DNA of 64,000 bases. Source: Sinotaia quadrata. Taxonomy: Eukaryota; Mollusca; Gastropoda; Architaenioglossa; Viviparidae. The translations under genes were made by a program, and so were the position numbers. This document shows, one piece after another, positions 31,276-45,700 of the stretch (its first letter is position 1; each line of letters starts with the position of its first letter). The stretch lies in the NCBI GenBank assembly GCA_028829895.1, contig CM054179.1:109781375-109845374 (forward strand). The letters run 5' to 3'. The notes beneath the pieces are model-generated. The model had not been told where the DNA came from. It saw nothing but the letters and a program-made list of their open reading frames with translations, and made no database searches.

Positions 31276-31721
31276 ACATATTGTGCACTGCACATTAAGT
31301 ACACACTCACAATGTAGAAAACAACAAAATCCTTCTAAAACAGATTATTAGGCACTGCCCGCAGTACTATCAAGACTGAATGACACCGGTCGTCACTCCT
31401 AGTAAAAAATCAATAGTGTAAATTCCATAGAATGTTTGAACTACCTCAAATCTTTAAATGGACAACGGCTTATTGTATGATGCAAGAAGTTAACCTGTTA
31501 CAGCCAACCAATGACCATGCATTAACCAATTGTAGTTTCCAATGACCTCTACTGGCCAATAGTAATTAACTTAAGGGAACTCAGGGAGAATACCTTAGTA
31601 AAGAGAAATCTTGTGTCTTCACTCATTTTGATCTTCGAAAAAGACAAGCATGTGCATGTGTATGGATAGGGCCATCATGAGTAAACTCAAAGTAACGAAT
31701 CCTAACATGTAATGTTATGTT

Positions 31722-31953
31722 CTTTTCAGCTAACTAAAGATGTATTCTTATGCCTTTTCTTTTCAGGCTAACTAAAAATGTATTCTTATGCCTTTTCTTT
31801 TCAGCTAACTAAAGATGTATTCTTATGCCTTTTCTTTTCAGCTAACTAAAGATGTATTCTTATGCCTTTTCTTTTCAGCTAACTAAAGATGTATTCTTAT
31901 GCCTTTTCTTTTCAGCTAACTAAAGATGTATTCTTATGCCTTTTCTTTTCAGC
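31722..31953 (+). repeat. 37-bp minisatellite with acceptor and branch-site motifs, 6 copies
   Basis: Each unit has CTAACTAAAG (branch-point-like CTAAC), then ATGCCTTTTCTTTTCAG, a strong polypyrimidine tract and AG. It lies about 1.7 kb upstream of gene 2 exon 1. Confidence 0.9.
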
Positions 31954-32464
31954 CAAGTAATGATATATTTAATGTTTCCGTGCAAACACTATATGCTGTT
32001 TGATAATTCTAATATCTTTATGGTTATAGCAGAAATGCCATGAACTTTTATGTTAGCCAATCTAATTTTCATTAACATGGTAAGATCTTATTGAGAAACT
32101 TGTAGTAGTTAATTCATTTAACCTAAATCTCTCTGAAACTGTTTTTGTATTGATTTGGAGATGTTCATAACGTGATAAAATAGCGCTTGTTGTTGTTTGT
32201 TGTTTTAACATGCATTAATATGTACACAATTAGTAAGGAAAGCATGCAGTACAGATCAAGGTTGTCTAAAGAGTAGTAAAAGAATAAAAGTGTTCTATCA
32301 AGGCATCCTACCGTTTAATTTTGCTAATTAATTAACATTTTATTAATATTCTTATTTTCTTAACTATATTTATTTATAGTTAGATAATTAAACACTATTA
32401 GAAAATAACTTGTGTATGTGTGCCTGAACCTTACTTAGCAAGCTGTTGAGGTCAGAAGCATAAT

Positions 32465-33038
32465 TCTTTTGTTATAACATTTAATTTGAACCTTGTTTGA
32501 AGGTTGTGTACGTGTGTCTTAAGTTAAAACTTTAATTAAATCTTGTTTGAACGTTTTGTATGACTGTCTTTTGTTATAACGTTCAATTTGAACCTTGTTT
32601 GAACGTTGTGTGTGACTGTCTTTTGTTATAACGTTCAATTTGAACCTTGTTTGAACGTTGTGTGTGACTGTCTTTTGTTATAACATTTAATTTGAACCTT
32701 GTTTGAACGTTGTGTGTGACTGTCTTTTGTTATAACATTTAATTTGAACCTTGTTTGAACGTTGTGTGTGACTGTCTTTTGTTATAACATTTAATTTGAA
32801 CCTTGTTTGAACGTTGTGTGTGACTGTCTTTTGTTATAACATTTAATTTGAACCTTGTTTGAACGTTGTGTGTGACTGTCTTTTGTTATAACATTTAATT
32901 TGAACCTTGTTTGAACGTTTTGTGTGACTGTCTTTTGTTATAACATTTAATTTGAACCTTGTTTGAAGGTTGTGTGTGACTGTCTTTTGTTATAACATTT
33001 AATTTGAACCTTGTTTGAACGTTTTGTATGACTGTCTT
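32465..33038. repeat. 52-bp minisatellite, about 11 copies
   Basis: Units contain ACTGTCTTTTGTTATAACAT and TTTGAACCTTGTTTGAACG. It ends about 640 bp upstream of gene 2. Confidence 0.9.
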
Positions 33039-33209
33039 TGAGCGTGTTTGAAGTAAATATCTCAAAACATCCTAACCCTAAACTTTCTCTAAAACACGAC
33101 AGTTGTTTACAGAGCTCTTGGGAGACTCAAATAATTTAAGTCAGAGGAAAGGTTTCTTTAAATTCTTATTGAAATAATTTGTATTAATGAAATGCTGATA
33201 AGAAAGAAA

Positions 33210-33434
<225 letters not shown>

Positions 33435-33576
33435 TCGTTTAAACCTGACAATGAGTTAATACACAAACAAAAATACGAACGCTCGCACACACACAAACTG
33501 AGGTCTTACCACTATACACTACATATTTAATGTGCGAATCTTCTTATAGTCATTTAACCACGGCCGCTTGCAAAGA

Positions 33577-33586
33577 GTCACATGAC
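33577..33586. promoter_or_regulatory. MiT/TFE-type E-box near gene 2
   Basis: GTCACATGAC, about 100 bp before the gene 2 ATG, is one base from the CLEAR palindrome GTCACGTGAC and contains the M-box core TCACATGA. It is a candidate only; short motifs arise by chance. Confidence 0.3.
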
Positions 33587-33681
33587 ACGCATGAGGGAAG
33601 GTCTTGCATGATGCAAACTAAGACCCGAGCACGCCATACTTCCTCAATTCGCTGACAACTTACACACAGAACCAAAACAAT

Positions 33682-33787
33682 ATGGCTGGATTATTGCTGC
33701 GCTATCACGTGTGTGTATCGTTGTCGACTTTATTCTGTCTTCAAATGATTTTTTTGCTGATATTCCCTGCTCGCAGTCAGGAAAATG
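33682..33787 (+). CDS. Gene 2 exon 1: signal peptide
   Basis: The ATG follows CAAAACAAT (A at -3). The 35 codons encode MAGLLLRYHVCVSLSTLFCL followed by QMIFLLIFPARSQEN: a basic residue, a long hydrophobic core and a plausible cleavage near PARS-QEN. The donor is AATG|GTATGT, phase 1. Gene 3 exon 1 has the same architecture and an almost identical end. Confidence 0.8.
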
Positions 33788-36700
33788 GTATGTATTACTT
33801 TCATGATCGACTGCAAAGCAAAAAATACTGAGCTTTGAAATTAGCATGACTAATTAGAGACACGTTTATCATTCCACAGTGAATAATTACACTGCATAAT
33901 TGCAGAAACAGATACATTTCACGATTCAACAAGCGATTAAGAGAATATAGCAAGTATGTCTGTATTTTATTTATTTTCCAGTGGTTCACCAGTAGAGGAA
34001 TAAGTCAACGGTATGGAGAATATTTTATGCCAACTTGGAACGAATGTAAATGTATGTTTGTAAAACTGTTTTTTTTTTGACATTTTGGTCAGGTTGTACA
34101 CTCTCTGTTCTCTGCAAGAAATAGATCTTTGTCTTTCGCTTTCTCAAAATATTAGGCATTACAGACTCAATGAACTCAATATACCGACGGAATAAAGATA
34201 CATGTATTATTTAATATCTTATCTTCTCTGTCCAGCTATTCCAAATGGGCGTGGAAAGTCGTCGTTATTTATTGTTGTTTTCTATCCTTATCTTACCTTC
34301 CTTTTCCTCTCCTTTTCTGTCTTTTACATTCTATTTTTCTTTCCATGTTTACTTTTAAAATAGATTTCTTCTTTTAAATTTTAGGAAAAAAATGTCTGAC
34401 ATTCATTTACATAGTCAACTTTACATAGCTGCTATTTGATTTTTTGAAAGTATCCACTTCAAATCAGGTCAGATATTTGCACATTGGCCTGCTCTTGTAT
34501 GAGGCGTGAAAGTTTTATAATCGGTGTTCTAATAGAGACATTTCTTGATTTTTCATTCGCTATGCATTACAATTGCTAAGGAAATTTTGCTTGTAATTTG
34601 TATGGATGGCACACATATACCTATTCTCTCCTTTATTTATGTTTTGTTAAGTTCCTGGCAGTTACCAAAGACAATGCATAAGAAAATTTTATCCTTATAG
34701 CCTCTTGAGTGTGATAACTGTAACCATATATCGTCATTTTCAAGCTAAGGAAACGAAACACGTGGTCGAGATAAAATGTGTATACGTATCAATGAAATGT
34801 GCAACTTGAGATAATTGCTAAACGTACACAATCATTATAATGACATTTTAAAAGGTAATGATCGAGGATAACAATTTCGTTCAGTAATAAGTCTTACCTG
34901 TTTCGAGAGTCATATATTTCCAACCATCTTCTGGTGGCTATAAGAATAATTAGGTGCTGAATTTCAATAAAACACTATTAGCAAATACGTAAACTGATTA
35001 ATAATAAAATAAATAAGCGAAATAAATTTAGTTTTTCTTACTTCACATTCATATCCTCAAACACATTTTAGAACTTCTACGTCATTGCAGAGTTCTTCAA
35101 GTCAGAGAAATTCCAAAGACTGGAAAGTATTTACGTGATTGAGTGCGGAGACAGTTTCGGCGGTAATTTAGTGTCTATAAGAATAGCAGAGAAAACCCGC
35201 AATAAAACGTTTTTAGCGTCATACAGAGAGCGCGACCAGGAATGCAAAACGACCAGCACGTTTTCCTCGTGCCTCGTGGACAAGGACACCAGACTACTCA
35301 AGGTCATCGTGTTGGATTTGGCCGAGAACGAGACCAGGGAATACGAATGTAACATAGCAAGACTTTCTCAGACGGACGAGCCATTCACAAAAATTCGTTC
35401 TCTGAACGTCACCAGAACTCGTAAGTGAATTAAAGCATTGGGAATAATTTGTTCATCATGTTGCAATATAAATTTGTCTTAACCGCATAGCTGACATTAT
35501 CTTTCACAGTTATTTAATACATCATTAATTACGACATACTGTGTGTGACGTTTATGAGAAAAACTCTAAGCAATTTAAAATGCTGAATAAAAACATAGTA
35601 ACGTACAATAATAAACAAATATGTATAGAATTTGTAATGCCCATCGTACATACTTTCCTATTTATCTCTAAAAGATACAAGCGGAGATAGATCAAATGTG
35701 AAATAAAGAGACAGACAGTGGAGATCGTAAAAGAAAACACTGGTATTGTAGATGGTAGATTTAATAGTTTCTCTGAAGGATGTTAAGAGGTGACTATGAG
35801 TTGAACAACACTTCGTTTCTATTAACAAGTCATTCTGTGAAGGATGATGACCACAATGTCTTTATTTTCATACACTTAGCATGTAAAAGTAAGAGGTGGG
35901 GTGCAATGACTAACTGCAATTTATATATCAGTGAGATGAGATTAGCTGGAGTAGTCAGTGATGCATGTTATAGCGATTTGATGGTGACGTGCAGCAGTGA
36001 GAGAGAAGAGAAGCAGTGTGCTGTCCATTCTAAGGATACCAAGAGTGATCGAAATAGCGGTCTCACAACTTTGTGAAGTTCCTCTTAGGCATTACAATGA
36101 GCCAGATAGAAGAGAGTTGTAGTAATGAGGTCGATAGCAGTAATGAACACGGGGAGAGTGGTGATGGTGTATATTCTGTTTTTGTTGCTATTGTGTGTGT
36201 TTGTTTGTCTGTGTTTGAGTCTGTGTGTGTTTGTTTGTGCGTGTTTGTGTGTGTGTTTGTGTGTGTGTGTGTGTGGCTTCGACTAAGAGAAGGTTGCTAA
36301 TAAAGTTTATTCAACTCCAGTTTTGCTGTGCTCCGTGCTCTTTGCTCTCATGTGGCGATAAAATTAAGTCTAGTGTAACAGCACAATTCCCTAGCATTAT
36401 GACAAACATTAATGCAATTGCACCTCATGTGTTAATGTTTGTGGAACAAAATCTGAGTGAAGAAGATAGTTGTGAAGTCACATAGTTGTGGTCATCAGTG
36501 CATAGTAGCAATTTACAACATAGAAACACTTTAATTATAGTAACACTTTACAACATAGTAACACTTTACAACATAGTAGCACTTTACAACTGGGTAAAAA
36601 TTAATGAGGTAATGTTTATTCATCTCAATATACTACCTAATAGTTTTGCCAAAACGCGTAATTTAAAATTAACCTTACAAATATCTTACCATGTGTCAGC

Positions 36701-39700
36701 ATTCTTGACAACTAAAGATACATTTTGAAACGGACAATTATTTGAAGTGTGAATGACAATTTCGAGCAAATGGGAATTCATATCTTCGTGTCTATTGTGA
36801 GCAATTTTTTATTGAAAAATCTTAGAAACAAACAAACAAACAAACATACAAACAAACAAAAGAAAAAATACAAAGAAACAAACAAAGAAACAAAGAAAGA
36901 AATAAACAAACAAACAAGACTGAACACCATTTTAGTGCAAAGTGTAAAATTTAATTAATCTCTGTATCCAGTCTTTTTGGATCAACATTATTTTCTAGTT
37001 TAATTTATGCAAAGAGTGTGAATGAATGTGACGAATTTAATTGATGCATTTTCCTCAGTGAACTGTTAAATTACTCATATTTACTCATTTCAGGTCCCGT
37101 GACGACGTTACCAGGTGAGTTTTTGTTATTCTATACTTTTCATATTCTACTGGATTTAAATTAATCTTAATTTTATTACCTCGAAAAGAATTGCTCTTCC
37201 ATTCCGTTTTAATTATCGTTTCTGTAAATGACATTTTCAACATTTGTTATTTGTGGACTTTTATTCTGTATATAATTAGCGCTCTTCAGCCATAGGTAAC
37301 ATTTAGGACAAACTGTAATTTGTCTGTTTTATTTTATGTTTATGTTTATTTTAGTGCGCTTTTTGTTGAAGACTGTTTGTGCTTTTGCGCTGATCCATCA
37401 CAATTCCTAGCAGGCAATTATTTTCTTCTGCGTTACTTTCACTGAATGTTTATCTTTATGTGTTTGCGTGTCTGTATGTCTGTTTGTGTGATTTAATGGA
37501 ATGGGAGTAAGAGGAATAATTTATTTTGGTTGTGTTGCATTTAAGGCGGGGTGATTTTGATGAACTACAAGCGCGAGTGATATCTTCTGCTTTAGTTCCT
37601 GCTCGTGTGTCATGAAGTGTGAATATCCTGCTTTCTGCCTTATACTCGTTACTGAATAAACATCAGCTAATTAGTATGTTCTTATTACATATCTCATTGA
37701 AACATGATGTCTCTAAAACCACAATATCTATGTTAACGTGTGTGGAAGCCTGAAATCTGAAACAAAGCAAAGTGCAATGACGACTTCAAGGACACGATAA
37801 TGCAATGTGCCTTCTTCTAGGAACAAATATAAGAATATATTTAAATAATCCGACATTTTTCTTCTCTGGAAATAAGGCTACAATTTTTATTGCAAGAACT
37901 TGTGCATGATTAGATGAAACAGTTATCAGCTGACAATGTGCATTGTAGAACAAGTGTTTACACAGCCAATTCATTCCATATGTAAAGAATAGTAACACAC
38001 GAAATAAACAGGTGAAGAATGTAGTTTTTGTTTGAATGGGCGTATTTTATTTAGATATCGTGTTTCTTATGTAGGGAAGTTGTTTTTCTTATTGTTTTGG
38101 TTAACTGGCTGGGTTTCATTTCTTGAAATAGTTCGTTTGTCTTTGTTTTTGGTTTATGTGGGGTCTATTAATATTTTTTTTTTTTTTGGGGGGGGGGCAG
38201 TGAAGTAGTGGTGGTGGTAGGCTATTTATTAACTTGATTGATGGCTTTTACAAGTTTGTTGATTGTTTGGCTGGTTGGCATATTTGTCTTTTTTATTTGG
38301 CTGTTTGGTTGATTAGTTAGTTGGTTTGTTTATTTATTTACCTTTCTGTAAATTTAATATGACTATGATTATTTCCTGGAGGTGTGCAAGAAATATACCA
38401 CAAGACATACTGCACAATATCATGTTAAAACAGAAATTGGATGACCTTGGAAATAGACGTTACGCATACACAAAAAAAGCTCAGAGAACAAACATCACCA
38501 CTTTATATATACACCGATCAAAGTTCACTTGCACGCGCCTAGTCTGATCTTGAACTATTTTTAGATTCAATCGCGTGTTGTTGTCACGAGTACCGGAATA
38601 GGTGTAAGCCTACATGCAAACACTAAAACACACTATGGCATATATGCAGACAATATCAAACGCTAGCAATATGCAGTCTCGTGCTGACACAAATGAACTC
38701 AAGACACAATGACACACGTAAAAATACTGTGATGCTCACAAAGCACGAGCTAAATGTAAAAGAGGTGCTTATTAGCAATATCATCATTTAAAGCAACATT
38801 AATTTATTTGACTGCTTCCGAAATGTCACCTTAAAGTTATAATTATTGTGTGATCATTTTTTAAACAATTAATATTAGCAAGGGTGCATATTAAGAGTAC
38901 TCTTGTGTTTGCACTAGTAGGGGGGGGGTACACGTCAGTAGACCGATGTGTGTTACTGTCAGCGACGGTCAGTATGCATGTCACTGTTAGCACGTGTCAG
39001 TATTGTTGTTACTGTTGATGCGTGCCAGTATGTTTTTGTCTCCCACCCCTTCCGAGTTTGCAATTTGCGTGTGCATGTTTGATGGTGTATGTGTGTTTTT
39101 TGTTTTAGGGGGGCGGGGAGAGGCGTGAATGTATATGTGATTGTGACTGTATGAGTGTGGTGGTATGTTTATTATAGATCTTTTGTTGGCTTTGAAGTTA
39201 ATAAACAAAATGAATCGTTGACACTTAGTGGTGTGTTGATCGGACAATGTCACACTGTATTGGAATGTCGCTCTGTGAAAGCATGAAACGAATGGGGGAC
39301 TCATTAACTGTGCAATTATCTTTCTCAGGATACTATAAATACACAAATATAATTATCTCGTCACAATTAACCTAGTTCACTCGCTAAAGATATTAACAGG
39401 GACTGTGCAGTGTACATCTCTAATTATGTCACTACAACGTATATTTAGAAAACAATTCGTTGAGTCAGTGAGCGGAGAAATTTTCAGTGATTTCGTGGCA
39501 ATGTACAGAACAGGCGATTATCTCGTGGCAATGTACAGAACAGGCGATTATCTCGTGGCAATGTACAGAACAGGCGATTATCTCGTGGCAATGTACAGAA
39601 CAGGCGATTATCTCGTGGCAATGTACAGAACAGGCGATTATCTCGTGGCAATGTACAGAACAGGCAGTTATCTCGTGGCAATGTACAGAACAGGCACTTC

Positions 39701-42696
39701 TCTCGTGCCGTTGTATATTACTAGTTAGGATCTTACGAGCATGCGTATTTGCTTGTGCTGTCAGTTTGTCTATCTTCGCGAATGTACAGTTACAATTAAG
39801 TTTGGGGCTATATAGAGACAGTGTTATTATTTAATTACTAAATTTGCCATTCCAACTCAAGATACATATATCAACATATGTTTGTGCTTTGCTATCTCGA
39901 GTTGTCTTAAGCCAGTGATAAACTCACACACTATGTCCGAGCGAGAGTCACAAAGAATGAATCAGTGAGGCTACAAGACATGAAGTTTGAAAGAGGACAT
40001 TGAAATGTGCAGATAGATGCAGACAGATAGATGTGGACAGATAGGTGCAGACAGATTGGTGTAGACAGATAGGTGTAGACAGATAGGTTACAGACAGATA
40101 GGTTACAGATAGGTGCATACAGATAGGTGTAGACAGATAGGTTACAGACAGATAGGTTACAGACAGGTGTAGACATATAGGTTACAGGCAGATAGGTATA
40201 GACAGATAGGTTACGGACAGATAGGTGTAGACAGATAGGTTACAGACAGATAAGTGCATACAGATAGGTGTAGACATATAGGTTACAGGCAGATAGGTGT
40301 AGACAGATAGGTTACAGACAGATAGGTGCACACAGATAGGTGTAGACAGATAGATTACAGACAGATAGGTGTAGACAGATAGGTTACAGACAGATAGGTG
40401 TAGACAGATAGATTACAGATAGGTTACAGGCAGATAGGTATAGACAGATAGTTTACGGACAGATAGGTGTAGACAGATAGGTGCACACAGATAGGTGTAG
40501 ACAGATAGATTACAGACAGATAGGTGTAGACAGATAGGTTACAGATATGTGCATACAGATAGGTGTAGACAGATAGGTTACAGACAGATAGGTTACAGAT
40601 AGGTGTAGACATATAGGTTACAGGCAGATAGGTATAGACAGATAGGTTACGGACAGATAGGTGTAGACAGATAGGTTACAGACAGATAAGTGCATACTGA
40701 TTGGTGTAGACATATAGGTTACAGGCAGATAGGTGTAGACAGATAGGTTACAGACAGATAGGTGCACACAGATAGGTGTAGACAGATAGATTACAGATAG
40801 GTGTAGACAGATAGGTTACAGACAGATAGGTGTAGACATATAGATTACAGATAGGTTACAGGCAGATAGGTATAGACAGATAGTTTACGGACAGATAGGT
40901 GTAGACAGATAGGTGCACACAGATAGGTGTAGACAGATAGATTACAGACAGATAGGTGTAGACAGATAGGTTACAGACAGATAGGTGCAGACAGATAGGT
41001 GATGTCTATGCTATGAGAAATTGAATGAGTGCCTTGAGTTAAACAATGTTGTGACATGAAGTAAATGTCAACGCTCTTTTGATTATATTTACATGTTGTC
41101 TATTTTATTGTTGATTTGATAAATGTATTGTTAAATTTATTAACCTTAATGTACATATATTGAAAGCTATATTGGATGGTGGCTCGTTAAAAATAAAAAG
41201 ACGGACTTTTATTGCTCCTTTAATAAGCAGTTTCCACTTGTAGAACATTATGCTACAGTAAAACGTCTATCTTATTATTGTATAAAGAGTAGAGTTTTAC
41301 GACGCCCTTATAATCCTCCAAGTGAGAGACATTTTAGTCTTGTGGAAGAATTATTTATAACTATAAACTTAGATTTGATCACTTGTAATTAGTTTTGTTG
41401 CTAATTAATAAATAATTAAAATAAGAAGTGAAGTGTGCCCGGAGAGGTGTCACACAGTCCTTTGCTCGATTTATTTTTCAATAGTTCCTGTTACTATAAA
41501 TAAACTGACTTTGACATGCACTCATGTCTGTGCCTTCAGAGTTTGACTCATTTTCTCTAATACTTTAGTATCATTATAAACAAATGTCCGCTATGTTCTC
41601 TAATTACTGACTTTATTATTAAATTAAAACTTTTCACCTGTTTGGTATTATTGATAACAAGTGAAAATTTCCCATAGTAATCTCTAAAGGATTTTCTACA
41701 CATTTCCTTTTCAATTATATTCTTATACTAAGAAATGTTAAGTTAAATTAAAAAGTGTTATTCATCAGGTACACTTTTATTTGGTTTGCAGTAAATAATT
41801 TCCATTTGCTTCTTTTTATCAAAGTGTAAGTTATTCACTGAAGATTTATTTTTAGATGTTCTCAAAAAGCGTCATAATGTCATGTCGGCCATTTCCTACA
41901 TCCTGCTTTTTATCGAGTGCCAGGAAAACAGTTTTTCCTGCAATTTAAAATACAAGCATTATAAATCCTCTTATGTATTTTTTTCTCATTTAAGCATCAT
42001 GAATTAATAAAGGATTGCTCCATCAAAATATGTCAAATGATCTTCACTGTCACCACGGTCTATGTTTATGTTAAATGTACAGGTCTGTTTTCTGAGATGA
42101 CATTCTTGTAAATGTCAAAGTGTTGTAAAATAATGTGTGCTAAATTAAAATATTAATGGGCATTATGAACAATTAAATCTTGGGGAATGCCACAAAATTA
42201 CTAAATTAATATTGTATACCCCCCCCTCTTATTTAAATACTATCGATAATGTGTTTATCGAATAGATCTTACTTGCATCCTTAGTTCAAAGTCGTGATAG
42301 TCTCAAAATAAAGTGGCAAGAGTTTACTCTTTGTAATGTACTATCACTTCCTATGAGTCATTAACCTCAAGTAATGTACTATCACTTTCTATGAGGCCTT
42401 GACAAAGGACTGGAAAAAGACATGTAAAAGAAGTCCCTTGACAGAGGACTAGAAAAACCAACAGAAAATCAGATCCCTAACCCATGACGAAGCCTAGCAA
42501 GACAACCCTTCTCTTAAGGGAAAATTTCGGCACGATCAGTCCTTTCGTCTGTCCTCCAGACTAACGGCGGAGATTTCTCTTTCAAGTCACAATCATAATG
42601 AAGAAACATGGCGGACTTGGTTACATACCCTGCAAGCTGCCAGACAACAACTATGTCCAGTCGCATACACTTAACAGATATACACGCATGCACTCA

Positions 42697-42731
<35 letters not shown>

Positions 42732-45700
42732 ATGCTCAGGTGAGATGTGACATGCGGACGGACACATCCTTTGTACAGGATAGTGGGCCTTGTCACTGTA
42801 CTCTCCCCTCTCCATGCATGCTTCCGGTTGAGCACTAACCTAGCGACCACTTGACTGACGAGATATGACGTCTGTTTAATCCTTTCTAAACAGCTTCCTC
42901 GTCAACAGTCAGCAGGATGGCACGTGACCACCATTTCCACCACTCTTGATCACTTACTCATTCACACCTACGCACACGTATATATTAATATCGTTTCGTT
43001 CAGCCACGCTCCCTAACATCCTAGCGCTTAGCCTAATCGGTATTTTTCATTCGTTCCATTACTTCCATCACTATGCATAAAGGATAGTATTTCAATTTCC
43101 TAGTATTTCAATTTCCTATTAAAGTTTAGAAAATAATAAATGACAGAATTATGGTTTCTGGGACAAAGACACAAGTGTCCATGAATCATGAGTGAAAGTC
43201 AAAAGACTCAACACTCGCATGTGTTGTGTTGAGAGGTTCGTTATTTATTTGCATCTTTCTGTCGGCGGTGGTGTTGTCCTCAGTTAAACGTTACGTTTTG
43301 GGGCCCGCAGGGAATTTACTCATTGATTTTATAAACAATTACATGGAAATGGAAACCTAAATTTCTTATAGTTTTTAAACCGGATGTAGGGGTTACAGTA
43401 ACATACAATAATATATTAGCTATATCATTACGTTGACTTGTATACTGTACTGCATACACTTTGTTTAGTTCAGTGTGCTCGACATTCTGATTGCTATACC
43501 GCATTACTATCGTACACGGACACAAAACGACTTTGAGAGGAACTGTATTCAGAACCGTATGAAGGGAGATTACTGTGGCCAATATGACGACATATTAAAA
43601 GCAACAATTAAAATAAGTATCTATATATAAGGGAATATATGTGACCTAAACAAGTCATTAGGGAAATGTGCATTCTTTACTTACATGTCCACTTTCTATA
43701 TGGGCCTATGAAATCAGAGATGTTTTATCCATTTGGCATTTAATAGAATTAATGATAAGTGGCCTTAATGATAGATATGGCATTGAAATAAGGTTTATTA
43801 TTATTTCCTTTTCTTTAATGAAAATCAATACGGGTTGTTGTAGATAGACCCTCCTTTGACTCTCAGTCCCAGACTATTTCTGTTTTTCTCTATGTCTGTC
43901 CCTAAAAGTAAACGATCGCTCAGTCTAACTCAAAATAGAATAAAAATGCCTTGGAAGGTCATCCAGAACATGCAAACGAGCAGCTTAATTTTATGAAAAA
44001 TTAGTCTGACGTGCATAATAATGATGCACACTTATGCATTCTACTGATGCATTCCTACAGTCTATTCACATACTCCTGCAGTCTACTCACATACTTTTGC
44101 AGTCTACTCTAATACTCTTGCATTCTGTCCACATACTTCTGCAGTTTACTCGCATACTCTTGCACTCTGTTCACATACTCCTGCAGTCTACACACTTACT
44201 CCTGCGCTCTGTCCACATACTCCTGCAATTTACTCACTCCTGTAGTCTACTCACATACTCCTGCAGTCTACTCTAATACTCTTGCATTCTGCCCACATAC
44301 TCCTGCAGTCTACTCACATACTCCTGCAGTCTACTCTAATACTCTTGCACTCTGTCCACATACTCCTGCAGTCTACTCATATACTTCTGCACTTTGTCCA
44401 CATACTCATGCAGTCTACTCACATACTTCTGCACTCTGTCCACCTACTCATGCAGTCTACTCACTTACTCCTTTGGACACTAAAGTGCATTACACATTAT
44501 TGGATATCAATGGTGACCGCTACAGTACATATTCTTGATTAAATTTCTTATTTGTTTTCCATATTACATGTTAATGGTGACCACTACAGTACACATTATT
44601 GATTAAATTTCTTATTTGTTTTCCATATTACATGTTAATGGTGACCACTGCAGTACACATTATTGATTAAATTTCTTATTTGTTTTCCATATTACATGTT
44701 AATGGTGACCACTACAGTACACATTATTGATTAAATTTCTTATTTGTTTTCCATATTACATGTTAATGGTGACCACTACAGTACACATTATTGATTAAAT
44801 TTCTTATTTGTTTTCCATATTACATGTTAATGGTGACCACTACAGTACTCATTATTGATTAAATTTCTTAATTGTTTTCCATATTGCATGTTAATGGTGA
44901 CCACTACAGTACACATTATTGATTAAATTTCTTATTTGTTTTCCATATTACATGTTAATGGTGACCACTACAGTACACATTATTGATTAAATTTCTTATT
45001 TGTTTTCCATATTACATGTTAATGGTGACCACTACAGTACACATTATTGATTAAATTTCTTATTTGTTTTCCATATTACATGTTAATGGTGACCACTACA
45101 GTACTCATTATTGATTAAATTTCTTAATTGTTTTCCATATTGCATGTTAATGGTGACCACTACAGTACACATTATTGATTAAATTTCTTAATTGTTTTCC
45201 ATATTGCATGTTAATGGTGACCACTACAGTACACATTATTGATTAAATTTCTTAATTGTTTTCCATATTGCATGTTAATGGTGACCACTACAGTACACAT
45301 TATTGATTAAATTTCTTATTTGTTTTCCATGGAATAGAATCGTCGACAGTCAGCAATACAGTGACAAACGGTCGCAAAAACAATAAACCAGATGAACCGT
45401 CTTCAGGTTTGTCTTCACCGAACTGAAGTTCCTTGAATTATATGGGCTACAGTTTGTTACTTTACTGGGAAACGCTAAGAAAGTAAAAAATTGAGGGGGA
45501 AAAAATTGCAAAATAAAGTTTGAGAAACTCTTTCAAATACAGAAAACGATTTAAATGTCACAATTTTGACTGGAGTCAAAACTAGGAAAATAATAATGAT
45601 AATAACATACGGACAATGTAACATATCTAACGTTCGCTTGAAAAAAAAAATATCAATGAAAGGTTGGTAAAGGTGAAAAGGGTGAAAAAAAATGGTGAGC

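Larger units (their letters stand above)
37115..45337. other. Gene 2 intron 3 (8.2 kb)
   Basis: No further exon is supported. It contains arrays at 39485-39710, 40012-41002, 42698-42732, 44045-44470 and 44506-45330, and one interspersed repeat at 41085-41430. A short run of C bases lies near 42220. Confidence 0.55.

Noticed and set aside
35780..36300. 98-residue ORF and a following ORF in gene 2 intron 2
   Set aside because: The region aligns with the non-coding intron of gene 1 around 5900-6100 (AGCATGTAAA..., TCAGTGAGAT...), so it is intron sequence.
39405..39834. Repetitive ORFs such as MYRTGDYLVA
   Set aside because: They are translations of a 30-bp minisatellite.
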